From: Spirochaetales bacterium
Lineage (GTDB): Bacteria > Spirochaetota > Spirochaetia > SZUA-6 > DRHE01
DNA length: 33,737 bases
Assembly (NCBI GenBank): GCA_016935715.1
Contig: JAFGQJ010000112.1
Coordinates: 1-33,737, forward strand
Reading direction: 5' to 3'
Positions 17,377 to 25,377 of the stretch are shown here, piece by piece. The notes beneath the pieces are model-generated. The model searched no databases and was not told the DNA's origin. It worked only from the letters and a program-made list of their open reading frames with translations. Position 1 is the stretch's first letter. Every line of letters begins with the position of its first letter. Position numbers and translations under genes: made by a program.

Positions 17377-18705
17377 ATGAAAGACCGATTGGCTATCGAG
17401 GGAGGAAACCCGGTTATCGAGCCAGGGTCGGTCAAACCCTGGCCGGTGATCGATCAACGGGACAAGGACGCCGTCATGCGTGTCCTGGACGGTGCCTATC
17501 TATGCGGAGGGGGAGCCCCCGAAGCCAAGGCATTGGAGGAGGAGTGGGCCCGCTACGTGGGCCGAAAATACTGTTTGACCACGAGCAGCGGAACCGCCGC
17601 CCTCCACATGGCCCTGGCGGCTTTGAACATCGGTCCAGGGGATGAGGTGATCGTGCCCTCTCACACATTCCTGGCAACCGCATCCTGCGTGCTGCATGCA
17701 GGGGCGATCCCCGTTTTCGTGGATATCGACCGCCGGACCTATACCATGGATCCCGAGAAGATCGAGGAGAAAACCAGCGATCACACCAAGGCGATCATTC
17801 CGGTGCACCTGCATGGATTGTGCGCGGACATGGACCGGATTCAGTCGATCGCGAAAAAACACAAACTCTTCGTGATTGAAGACGCCTGCCAGGCCCATGG
17901 TGCGGAATACAACGGAAAGAAAGCCGGTACGCTGGGGGACCTGGCCGCGTTCAGTTTGAACAGTTCCAAGAACCTCTGTGCGGGAGAGGGGGGTTTGCTG
18001 GTCATGGATGATGATACCCACTTCTCCCGGGCCGATATGCTGCGGATGTTCGGAGACGAGGTAGACGATGAAACCAAGCTGCGGGTCTACAACGCTTCGA
18101 TTCTCGGCTACATGTACAGGAACCAGGAGCTGCCGGCCGCCTTTACGCGGGCGCAGCTGCAGCGATTGGATGAGAACAACGATATTCGCATTCAAAACTG
18201 TGATTATTTGAGTGAAAATCTCAAGGGAATTCCCGGACTGCATACCCCCTATGTCCCGGAAGGATACAAACATGTCTATTGGATGTACGTTATAGAGTTC
18301 TATCCGGAAGAGACGGACATAGGCTTGAGCCCGACAGAATTCCGCATCGGAATGGAAAAAGCTCTGTTCGCCGAAGGGGTTCAGCTGGGTCAGTGGCAGA
18401 CGATGCCCGTTCCCGATCAGGACCTGTTCCAGACGAAGAAGGGATATGCGGCCAGCGGTTTCCCGTGGAGTTATACCGAACGGGGCAAACAGATCGTCTA
18501 CAGGGGAACGGAATTCCCCAATGCACTGGATCTGTGCGAACGCTACACCGCGGTGGTCGGTTTTGCTCCCCCCAATGATCTGAGCTTGATGGAGAAGTAC
18601 GTAAAGGCCTTCAAGAAAGTCTTCGCCAACCTCGGTGTCGTAAAGAAGCATTGGCAGGATGACATGGTGGCCCACTACCGGGGCGAGTTGTTCCGGGCGA
18701 AATAG
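17377..18705 (+). CDS. DegT/DnrJ/EryC1/StrS-family PLP-dependent aminotransferase
   Basis: A 442-residue sugar/cyclitol aminotransferase-fold protein. It has 'TTSSGTAALHMALAALNIGPGDEVIVPSHTF', 'VIEDACQAHGAEYNGKKAGTLGDLAAFS', and the Schiff-base lysine Lys198 in 'NSSKNLCAGEGG'. The C-terminal half ('GVQLGQWQTMPVPDQDLF') resembles the aminocyclitol branch (scyllo-inosose aminotransferases) more than the short nucleotide-sugar enzymes; this is a by-eye impression from memory. The ATG at 17377 follows GGAGG at 17367-17371. It forms an operon with a zinc-dependent dehydrogenase 12 nt downstream. A matched oxidation and transamination step is therefore likely, in a catabolic setting next to sugar importers. 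Confidence 0.9.
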   Translation: MKDRLAIEGGNPVIEPGSVKPWPVIDQRDKDAVMRVLDGAYLCGGGAPEAKALEEEWARYVGRKYCLTTSSGTAALHMALAALNIGPGDEVIVPSHTFLATASCVLHAGAIPVFVDIDRRTYTMDPEKIEEKTSDHTKAIIPVHLHGLCADMDRIQSIAKKHKLFVIEDACQAHGAEYNGKKAGTLGDLAAFSLNSSKNLCAGEGGLLVMDDDTHFSRADMLRMFGDEVDDETKLRVYNASILGYMYRNQELPAAFTRAQLQRLDENNDIRIQNCDYLSENLKGIPGLHTPYVPEGYKHVYWMYVIEFYPEETDIGLSPTEFRIGMEKALFAEGVQLGQWQTMPVPDQDLFQTKKGYAASGFPWSYTERGKQIVYRGTEFPNALDLCERYTAVVGFAPPNDLSLMEKYVKAFKKVFANLGVVKKHWQDDMVAHYRGELFRAK

Positions 18706-18717
18706 GAGGAGGATGCC

Positions 18718-19740
18718 ATGAAAGCCCTGTTTGCCAAAAAGTCTTTCGAGTTCAAAATCGAAGAACGGGAGCCGAAAAAACCCGGCCAGGACCAAGTCCT
18801 GGTGAAGGTGCACGCCTGCGGCGTCTGCGGCACGGATCTCCATTTTGCAAGGGATTGGACGGAGGGTTTTGCCCCTCTGGGCCACGAAATCGCGGCGGAA
18901 GTTGTCGAAATAGGAACCGGAAACATTCCCTACAAGGTCGGAGACAAGGTCATCGTGGAAGATGTCGCCCTCTGCGGTGTATGCGAGGACTGCAAATCCG
19001 GCAGGACGGAGTTTTGCCGCAATATGTACGATCTGGAGGGTCAGCCCGGGATGGCTGAGATGATGACGGTGAACTACCACCTGCTGGATCGTTTCGATGG
19101 TATTCCCTGGACGCACGCGACCCTGGTCGAGCCCATGGCCGTCGCCTACAACACGGTGCTCAAGGCGAAGATTCCTTTGGGCGGCAATGTTGTCGTGCTG
19201 GGTCCCGGACCCATCGGTTTGATGTGCGTGCGCCTGGCCAAAATGGCCGGAGCGGTCAAGGTCGTCCTGGTCGGCTGGTCCAGCAAGGATGTCAGAGAAG
19301 CCGCCCGCCTGAAGGTCGGCACCCAGATGGGGGCGGACACGATCGTCGAATCCGCCGAGGGAGATCCGGCGAAGCGGATCAAGGAAATCTTTCCCAAGGG
19401 TGCCGACAGCGTTATCGTGACCTCCCCGCCGAAGACACTGCCCCAGGGAGTGAGCTTCGCGAAATTCGGAGGAACCGTATCATTCATCGGCATCAACCTA
19501 GGGGGAAAAAGCACGATCGAGCTGGACGTGAATGACCTGATCTTCAACAAGATTTCCCTGATTCCCTGCTTCGCGGAGCCGGCTCTGAATTTCCCGGAAA
19601 CGATCAAGCTGCTGCAGGAGAAAGCCGTGGATGCCTCTCTGCTCATCACCACGGAGTTCGGATTCTCAGAGGCCGAGGAGGTGTTCCGGAACAGCGATTC
19701 CGGGCGGGAAGCGACGATCAAAGCGGTGCTGGTGCCCTGA
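18718..19740 (+). CDS. zinc-dependent medium-chain dehydrogenase (sorbitol/threonine dehydrogenase-like)
   Basis: A 340-residue MDR-family dehydrogenase. The catalytic zinc site is visible as 'CGVCGTD' (Cys37) and 'GHE' (His56, Glu57). The structural zinc cluster is C-x2-C-x2-C-x7-C (Cys86, 89, 92, 100). The nucleotide fold has 'VVVLGPGPIGLMCV'. Such enzymes oxidise secondary alcohols of polyols, cyclitols or amino alcohols with NAD(P). An aggagg site precedes the ATG. Pairing with the aminotransferase suggests the dehydrogenase makes, or reduces, the keto intermediate that the transaminase uses. Confidence 0.92.
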   Translation: MKALFAKKSFEFKIEEREPKKPGQDQVLVKVHACGVCGTDLHFARDWTEGFAPLGHEIAAEVVEIGTGNIPYKVGDKVIVEDVALCGVCEDCKSGRTEFCRNMYDLEGQPGMAEMMTVNYHLLDRFDGIPWTHATLVEPMAVAYNTVLKAKIPLGGNVVVLGPGPIGLMCVRLAKMAGAVKVVLVGWSSKDVREAARLKVGTQMGADTIVESAEGDPAKRIKEIFPKGADSVIVTSPPKTLPQGVSFAKFGGTVSFIGINLGGKSTIELDVNDLIFNKISLIPCFAEPALNFPETIKLLQEKAVDASLLITTEFGFSEAEEVFRNSDSGREATIKAVLVP

Positions 19741-19803
19741 CACCAGCGCCCTGACTCGAAAAGCCTCCTGACACGACTCCGCGGATCGCGGTCGAGCGGG
19801 GAA
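19741..19803. terminator. convergent gap with a short GC-rich stem
   Basis: Between the dehydrogenase gene and the last permease gene of importer 2 there is a compact stem CCGCG-GAT-CGCGG at 19779-19791, with extra outer CTC/GAG pairing after a bulge. No U-run follows in either direction. It is a weak terminator candidate serving both converging units. Confidence 0.3.
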
Positions 19804-20670
19804 TCAGCCCTTCAGGCTGCCGGCGGTCAGGCCGGCAATGAGTTTTCTCTGAAACACGGCGTAGACCACCAGTACTGGCAGGATGCAGATGATGGCGGCG
19901 GCGAACATCGCACCCCAATCCCGGCGCTCTCCGAAGGTATCGTACAGTCCTGACAGGAATTCCACCAACCCAAGGGCCAGCGGTTTCTTGGCCGTATCCC
20001 CGATCAAGGTCAGAGGCAGGATATAGGTGCTCCAAAACTCGAGGAAGTGGAAAACCCCGACGGTGATCAACCCCGGGCGGGCCAGGGGTAGCATAACGAG
20101 GGAAAAGGTCTTGAAGTGGGAACAGCCGTCGATCATGGCCGACTGTTCAAGCTCACGGGGCAGGGTCTTGAAAAAGGCAACCAGCAGGAACACCGCGAAG
20201 GGCATCCCCCAGAATATGTAGGCGATGATCACGCTCAACCGCGTATTGTAGAGATGAAACTCCCGCATCAGGAAGAAGAAGGGGATGACGGTGAGAATCT
20301 GCGGCATCAACAGACCGGCGATGAACAGCTTGTAGAGAAAATCCCGGCCGAAAAACGCGAAGCGGGCGATCACGTAGGCGACCATGGCGCCCAGGCTCAG
20401 GTTTACCAGAACTGCGACGGAGGTGATGATTATGCTGTTCACCATGTACACACCGACGTGTACTTTCTTGAAGGCCACCACGTAGTTCTGCCACTCCAGC
20501 TGGGCTGGGAGGGACCAGATGTTGTGATTGAACTCCATGTTGGTCTTGAAGGTGTTGTAGAACATCCAAACGAATGGTAGCAAAACGATCAGCCCGTATA
20601 GAATGAAAAACAGCCGGAACAGATTGGTAGTAAGAGCTGTCGTTGTTTTTCTACTCAAGTCGAATACCAT
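19804..20670 (-). CDS. sugar ABC transporter permease, MalG-like (importer 2, duplicate A)
   Basis: A 288-residue CUT1 permease with six membrane segments, the EAA loop 'ELEQSAMIDGCSHFKTFSLVMLPLARP' and the C-terminus 'LIAGLTAGSLKG'. It is about 70% identical by eye to the permease encoded immediately upstream (20681-21532), so this is a tandem gene duplication. It differs mainly by a four-residue longer loop ('LYDTFGERRDW' versus 'VGIRQDW') and a different N-terminus. Its ribosome site lies inside the end of the preceding gene, 10 nt away. It is last in the operon. Confidence 0.92.
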   Translation of the reverse strand: MVFDLSRKTTTALTTNLFRLFFILYGLIVLLPFVWMFYNTFKTNMEFNHNIWSLPAQLEWQNYVVAFKKVHVGVYMVNSIIITSVAVLVNLSLGAMVAYVIARFAFFGRDFLYKLFIAGLLMPQILTVIPFFFLMREFHLYNTRLSVIIAYIFWGMPFAVFLLVAFFKTLPRELEQSAMIDGCSHFKTFSLVMLPLARPGLITVGVFHFLEFWSTYILPLTLIGDTAKKPLALGLVEFLSGLYDTFGERRDWGAMFAAAIICILPVLVVYAVFQRKLIAGLTAGSLKG

Positions 20671-20680
20671 CAGATGTGAT

Positions 20681-21532
20681 CTATCCTTTCAGGCTGCCCG
20701 CCGTCAGGCCGGCCACCAGCTTTCTTTGAAAAACCGTGTAGATCAGGAGAATGGGGAGAATGCAGATGATGCAGGCTGCGAACATGGCTCCCCAATCCTG
20801 TCGGATCCCGACTCCGGAGGAGAACTCGACAAGGCCTAGGGATACCGGTTTCCGCGCTTCGTCGGCGATCAGGGTCAGGGGCAGGATATAGGCGCTCCAG
20901 AACTCGAGAAAATTAAAAACCGAAACCGTTATCAATCCCGGGCGGGCCAGGGGCAGCATGATCAGGGTAAAGGTCTTCCAGTAGGAACAGCCGTCGATCA
21001 TGGCCGCCTGCTCCAGCTCCTGGGGCAATGTCTTGAAGAAGGCGACCAGGAGGAAAGTTGCGAAGGGCATCCCCCAAAACGTGTAGGCTATGATCACACT
21101 GGCCCGGGTGTTGAACAGGCTCATCTCTCTCATGAGGAAAAAGTAGGGAATCACCGTAAGAATCCGCGGCATCAACAGACCCGCCAGGATGAGCTTGTAG
21201 ATGAAATCGCGGCCCCAGAATTTGAAGCGGGAAATCACGTAGGATAGCGCAGCGCTCAATCCGACGTTCAGCAGAACGGCGATGCAGGTGATGATCACGC
21301 TGTTGATCATGTACACGCCGATATTCGCTTTGTCGAACGCAAGCCGGTAGTTCTCCCATCTCAACTGGCTGGGCAGGGACCAGATGTTGAGGTTGAACTC
21401 CATGTTCGACTTGAAGGTGTTGTAGAGCAGCCAGACGAAGGGCAGCAGGACCACGATCCCGTATATGATGAAGATCAATCGGAACAAATTGGTGACCAGA
21501 AACTTCAGGGTGTTGCTTCGTATGCGTTGCAT
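20681..21532 (-). CDS. sugar ABC transporter permease, MalG-like (importer 2, duplicate B)
   Basis: A 283-residue CUT1 permease with the EAA loop 'ELEQAAMIDGCSYWKTFTLIMLPLARP' and 'LVAGLTAGSLKG' at the end. It shares long blocks with duplicate A, such as 'LLPFVW', 'NMEFN', 'GLLMP' and 'FWGMPFA'. With the MalF-like partner encoded upstream it would form the standard heterodimer. The presence of two MalG copies suggests alternative heterodimers with different specificity, or a recent duplication not yet resolved. Both look intact. Confidence 0.93.
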   Translation of the reverse strand: MQRIRSNTLKFLVTNLFRLIFIIYGIVVLLPFVWLLYNTFKSNMEFNLNIWSLPSQLRWENYRLAFDKANIGVYMINSVIITCIAVLLNVGLSAALSYVISRFKFWGRDFIYKLILAGLLMPRILTVIPYFFLMREMSLFNTRASVIIAYTFWGMPFATFLLVAFFKTLPQELEQAAMIDGCSYWKTFTLIMLPLARPGLITVSVFNFLEFWSAYILPLTLIADEARKPVSLGLVEFSSGVGIRQDWGAMFAACIICILPILLIYTVFQRKLVAGLTAGSLKG

Positions 21533-21553
21533 CGCTTATTACACCTCGGTTGC

Positions 21554-22456
21554 TCAGTACTGGATGACTTCCCTTTTTGTTGTCCGGAGCAAGATCAGCG
21601 CCAGAATCAGGGTTATTACCAGGATCATCACCCCGATCGTCGTGCCGTAGCCGAACTTGGAAAAAGTGAAGGCGTTCTCGTACATATAGGTCACCAGCAC
21701 CTCCGAAGCCCGGTCCGGCCCACCGTGGGTCGTCATGAAGATGATGGCGAAGGAAGCGGCAAAGGAGGAGATGATGAAGAACACCAGGGCGGTGCGCACG
21801 ACTTCCCAGATCAGGGGCAGGGTGATTTTGATCGTCTGCTGCCAGGTTCCGGCACCGTCGATTACCGCGGATTCATAGAGCTCCGCCGGAATGTTCTGGA
21901 TGGCGGCGATCATGAGCACCATGTAGAACCCCAGTACTTTCCAGACCAGGAAGGTAATGAGCGATGGCTTCACCAGGTGTTTGTTGGAGAACCACAGCTG
22001 CTTCAGGCTTCCCAAGCGGATCGCATCGAGAAAGGTGTTGAGGATTCCGTTGGTCGGCGCGTAGACGCTCATGGCGATGATGCCGACCACGACCATTGGA
22101 ACGGCTGCCGGAAAGAAAAATATGGTTCGGTAGATGTTTCGCTCCGGCAGAACGTTTCTCGACAGGATCACGGCGAAGAAGATGGAAAATACGAACAGCA
22201 ACACGGAGGTGAAGAAGAAGATGTAGAGATTGTTGTACAGAGACTTCAAGAAATTGCGGTCCTGGAACAGATCGACGAAGTTCTTGAAGCCCACGAAGCT
22301 CATGTTCATGGAGATTCCCCGCCAGCGGAACAGGCTCATGTACAGTCCGCGGATGCAGGGAAAAATATAGAACAGGATATACAGGGCGATGATGGGAACC
22401 ACGATCGAAATAATGAAGATATTACGTTCTCGCTTTGTAGTTGTTAATTTGACCAT
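21554..22456 (-). CDS. sugar ABC transporter permease, MalF-like (importer 2)
   Basis: A 300-residue inner-membrane permease. Helices begin at 'IFIISIVVPIIALYILFYIFP', and the EAA loop is 'ELYESAVIDGAGTWQQTIKITLPLIWE'. The C-terminal part 'THGGPDRASEVLVTYMYENAF' is typical of MalF/UgpA-type CUT1 subunits. It is translated from an agga site 8 nt upstream. It follows the binding-protein gene after 88 nt that contain a strong hairpin and precedes duplicate B by 21 nt. Confidence 0.93.
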   Translation of the reverse strand: MVKLTTTKRERNIFIISIVVPIIALYILFYIFPCIRGLYMSLFRWRGISMNMSFVGFKNFVDLFQDRNFLKSLYNNLYIFFFTSVLLFVFSIFFAVILSRNVLPERNIYRTIFFFPAAVPMVVVGIIAMSVYAPTNGILNTFLDAIRLGSLKQLWFSNKHLVKPSLITFLVWKVLGFYMVLMIAAIQNIPAELYESAVIDGAGTWQQTIKITLPLIWEVVRTALVFFIISSFAASFAIIFMTTHGGPDRASEVLVTYMYENAFTFSKFGYGTTIGVMILVITLILALILLRTTKREVIQY

Positions 22457-22489
22457 GCGTATATCCTACCATTGTGATTTGCGGGCGAT

Positions 22490-22520
22490 AATACGGCCGG
22501 GCTTTAGACCCGGCCGTATT
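22490..22520 (-). other. intercistronic hairpin after the binding-protein gene (importer 2)
   Basis: A perfect 12-bp stem (AATACGGCCGGG with CCCGGCCGTATT, 7-nt loop), 24 nt beyond the binding-protein stop codon and before the permease start. It occupies the same operon position as the hairpin at 14417-14450 although the sequences are unrelated. No U-run follows. Its probable role is protection of the binding-protein message or partial termination. Confidence 0.65.
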
Positions 22521-22544
22521 GAATGCTATGGAAGCCGTGCTCGA

Positions 22545-23861
22545 TTACTCGAAGGTGTACTTCGGAATCGTATCGTCATCGATGACCGCTTTTGTGGCCT
22601 CGGTCATCCGCTTCATGAAATCGCTCGGCTCCTGATCACCGGATACCAGAGCATTGATCGCGTTGCCCGCTTCTTTGGGCAGGGTTTTGTACCAGGCACT
22701 CCACATGCTCACCATCGATGGATTGGTGTTCAGGGCGGCCACGGCGCTGGTTACGGCATCTGGAAGAAGGTGACCGAAGTCGTCGGCGAAGCCTTTGATG
22801 GGCATGATGAACTTGTTCGCCTCGATGTTCTTCCTGATGGTCTCTTTATCGTTGAGCAGGTACTGGTAGTACTCGATGACCAGCGCCTGGTTTCGCACCG
22901 GTTTGGGCACCGAACCCCTGAGCAGAATCGACCAAACATAATTATCCCCCGAAGCTGTTTTCTTTCCCGGGGTGGGGAAGAAGGTGAGGCCGAAATCCGC
23001 CGGCCAGCTGTCCCCCATCTCCGCGTACAGCCAGGAGCCGCAGGGGTACATGCCGATGTTGTACTTGAGGAACTCCTGCTGGACCTCGATCTTCGCGGTG
23101 AGCGAGGGCGGCCAGATGTAGCCCTTGTCCCGCATTGAGGCAAACCTTTCCATCGCTTCCTTTACCGCCCCAGATTTCCAGGCATCCGGCTCCAGGTTCT
23201 GAATATCCACGTAGGCCTGGTGGCTCAAGCTGTTGATCATGGGGAAGAGGAAGTAGTTCAGAGGATATTCATGAGCGAAATCGCCCATATAGGCAAACGC
23301 CTCGATACCGTTCTGTTCGAATTTGGCCGCGGCGGCCATGAATTCATTCCAGGTCTCCGGTACAGTCACCCCCAGATCGTCCACCAGCTTCTGGCTGTAC
23401 CACATGCCCCCCAGATAGGAGACTTCCGGAATGAGATAGTGCTTTCCATCCACGTAGCCGCTGCTGTCCATGTCGGGCTTGTAGAAGACGTCTCGCATCT
23501 TCCCCTTGCCGTCGAGGGTTGGGGCATCGTAGATGAAATCGATGGGGGCGAGAAGACCTTCGGTAATGGCCCCGTAGTAGTCGAACAATCCCTGGTTCAC
23601 GTGGGCAACGTCCGGCGGCTCCCCCGCCATGATTTTGTTGCGGAGAATGTCCTGAGCTTTGTGGCTGTACTCCAGAGAGATGTCGACGTCCGGATGGTTC
23701 TGCTTCAGCATGTCAACCGCGGCGTTGGCCATCTCTCCCATGCCGCCAACGAAGTACAGGACCTCGAATTTCCCCGGAGCCGCACCCTCCTGCGCTCCAC
23801 CGGAGAAGGCGAACGGGCAGGTCAACAGCAGGACTAATCCGAGTAACAATAGTTTTCTCAT
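22545..23861 (-). CDS. sugar ABC transporter substrate-binding protein (importer 2)
   Basis: A 438-residue family-1 solute-binding protein. It has a clear Sec signal 'MRKLLLLGLVLLLTCPFAFS' followed by the spirochaete-style linker GGAQEGAAPG. The one Cys in the signal (TCPFAFS) sits too early and without a small following residue for a convincing lipobox. Mature motifs include 'HPDVDISLEYS', 'VTVPETWNEFMAAAAKFEQNG' and 'YNIGMYPCGSWLYAEMG'. The ATG at 23861 has a perfect aggagg upstream; the longer frame to 23927 begins inside the -35 box and is rejected. It is the first gene of importer operon 2. Confidence 0.93.
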   Translation of the reverse strand: MRKLLLLGLVLLLTCPFAFSGGAQEGAAPGKFEVLYFVGGMGEMANAAVDMLKQNHPDVDISLEYSHKAQDILRNKIMAGEPPDVAHVNQGLFDYYGAITEGLLAPIDFIYDAPTLDGKGKMRDVFYKPDMDSSGYVDGKHYLIPEVSYLGGMWYSQKLVDDLGVTVPETWNEFMAAAAKFEQNGIEAFAYMGDFAHEYPLNYFLFPMINSLSHQAYVDIQNLEPDAWKSGAVKEAMERFASMRDKGYIWPPSLTAKIEVQQEFLKYNIGMYPCGSWLYAEMGDSWPADFGLTFFPTPGKKTASGDNYVWSILLRGSVPKPVRNQALVIEYYQYLLNDKETIRKNIEANKFIMPIKGFADDFGHLLPDAVTSAVAALNTNPSMVSMWSAWYKTLPKEAGNAINALVSGDQEPSDFMKRMTEATKAVIDDDTIPKYTFE

Positions 23862-23898
23862 CTGTCCCTCCTTAATATGAAGAATAGTATTGGATGTA

Positions 23899-23927
23899 AT
23901 TTTACCGTATACATAGCGCTTTGTCAA
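23899..23927 (-). promoter_or_regulatory. strong promoter of importer operon 2
   Basis: On the minus strand a perfect TTGACA (23927-23922) and TAAAAT (23904-23899) are separated by 17 nt. RNA would start near 23892, about 30 nt before the ATG. The -10 lies within GTAAAATTAC, a 10-mer also found at 28814-28823 inside a palindrome. Confidence 0.75.
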
Positions 23928-24087
23928 GATTCAATTCGGAGGTAGATTTCCGTTTTGGAGATTAGGTCGTCTTTGTTACGCAAATTTCCATTAGAAAGCT
24001 AATTATGGGAAAATTGACCTCTAATGACCTATATAGTGGGTGTCCTGCACAATTAGTACCAATTTCTCTTCGTGACGGGCACCTATA
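23928..24087. promoter_or_regulatory. AT-rich divergent control region between importer 2 and the second NagA operon
   Basis: About 160 nt between two divergent promoters, markedly richer in A+T than the flanking genes. It contains an inverted repeat ATTAG-aaag-CTAAT (23990-24003), a direct repeat TGACCT-ctaa-TGACCT (24015-24030, 10-bp period), and a related ATTAGGTC at 23961-23968. These are plausible regulator sites for a shared switch. No open reading frame with a ribosome site is visible. Confidence 0.4.
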
Positions 24088-24115
24088 TTGACAAACCGGG
24101 ATATGTGGCTACAAT
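24088..24115 (+). promoter_or_regulatory. strong promoter of the second NagA operon
   Basis: A perfect TTGACA at 24088-24093 and TACAAT at 24110-24115, 16 nt apart. Transcription would begin near 24122. This places the promoter inside the longest open frame (TTG at 24088), so translation must begin further downstream. Confidence 0.75.
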
Positions 24116-24138
24116 TACTCCAGGTCGAGGTGACAACG

Positions 24139-25377
24139 GTGAGTGCACGGAAGCTGGATGGTTCGTTGGTGCTACGAAATGCGAACGTTCTGCTCGGCAG
24201 CGGTGAGTTCCGGGAGTGCGACGTCCGCATCGACGGCCCGGTCATTTCAGCAATCGGTGAGGGACTGGGCGGCGGCGAAGAGCGGGACGTGGGCGGTTGC
24301 TACGTCTTGCCTGGTTTGATCGATCTGCATACCCACGGAATCGGCTACCAGGCGGTGGAGGTCTGTGATTTGTCCGCCTATGCCGAGATGGAGGCCGCCC
24401 GGGGTGCTACTTCGGTCGTGCCCACGATGTTCGCGCCGCTCGACGAAATCCTGCGCCAATTGAAACGTCATCGAGCCGAGACGGCGGAGCTGTCGCGGCT
24501 CAAGCAGGTCCGCGGTTTCCGCCTGGAGTCTCCCTACGTGGCGAACACCGGAGCCGGGAGGCGGCAGGACCTGGAGCCGATATCCCGGGAAACCACCGAT
24601 GCGATTCTCGAGGCCGGGGGTGGTCATATCCGGATCTGGGACATCTCCCCCGAGCTTCCACGGGCCCCCGAGGAGATTCGCTATCTCACCGGCAAGGGCA
24701 TCGTCTGCAGCATCGCCCACACCAAGGCGACGATCGAGCAGAGCCGGGCCGCCGTGGATGCCGGCGCCGCCTTGGTGACCCACCTCTTCGACGTGTTCGA
24801 ATTGCCCGAACAGACCGAAAGCGGCGTGATCCCGGCCGGCCTGGTGGATTACCTGCTGACCGAGGATCGGGTGGTCTGCGAGATCATCCCGGACGGAACC
24901 CACGTTTCCCCGATACTCGTGGAAGAGGCATGGCGCTGCAAGAGCCCGGAGCGCATAGCGATGGTCACGGATTCGAACCTGGGCGCGGGTCTCCCTCCCG
25001 GAAGGTATACCCTGGCCAGAGGCCTGGGAGAGGTGATTATCCGGGATGTGAACGACGGGGTGCGCCTGGTCGACCGGGGAATGGGCCTGGCCGGAAGCGC
25101 GCTCACCCCTTTGGACGGCCTGCGGAACCTGGTGCGGCTTTTCGGGAAAAGCCTGGAGCTGGCCAGTCGGGTCTGTTCGCGCACTCCGGCCCGGCTGCTC
25201 GGCCTCAATGCCGGGGAGATCGCCGAAGGACGGGATGCGGACCTGATCGTACTGGATGAACAGCTGCACCTCCTGCTCACCATCACGCGGGGGGCCGTTG
25301 TATTCCGGGCCGAGTCGCTGAAATCTACACAAACGGAGGTATTAGCATGTTTGCCGGAACAGGGAAAATCGACATAA
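24139..25377 (+). CDS. divergent N-acetylglucosamine-6-phosphate deacetylase (NagA-like), copy 2
   Basis: About 412 residues and paralogous to the gene at 11456. Metal-site elements are 'GLIDLHTHG' (His64, His66), Glu in 'GFRLESPY', 'SIAHTKAT', 'VTHLFDVF' and 'MVTDSNLGAG'. It shares 'RIWDISPEL' and 'EIIPDGTHVSPILVEEAWRCKS' with copy 1. The canonical HLEGPF reads FRLESPY. I choose the GTG at 24139 because gaggtg lies 6 nt upstream and the start fits the transcription start; a GTG at 24130 is the alternative. Its 3' end overlaps the next gene by 31 nt. It is the first gene of a seven-gene operon. Confidence 0.8.
   Translation: MSARKLDGSLVLRNANVLLGSGEFRECDVRIDGPVISAIGEGLGGGEERDVGGCYVLPGLIDLHTHGIGYQAVEVCDLSAYAEMEAARGATSVVPTMFAPLDEILRQLKRHRAETAELSRLKQVRGFRLESPYVANTGAGRRQDLEPISRETTDAILEAGGGHIRIWDISPELPRAPEEIRYLTGKGIVCSIAHTKATIEQSRAAVDAGAALVTHLFDVFELPEQTESGVIPAGLVDYLLTEDRVVCEIIPDGTHVSPILVEEAWRCKSPERIAMVTDSNLGAGLPPGRYTLARGLGEVIIRDVNDGVRLVDRGMGLAGSALTPLDGLRNLVRLFGKSLELASRVCSRTPARLLGLNAGEIAEGRDADLIVLDEQLHLLLTITRGAVVFRAESLKSTQTEVLACLPEQGKST

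Noticed and set aside
24088-24138. Upstream TTG start for the second NagA-like gene
   Set aside because: The TTG is the first three bases of a perfect TTGACA -35 box, so it would not be transcribed from that promoter.
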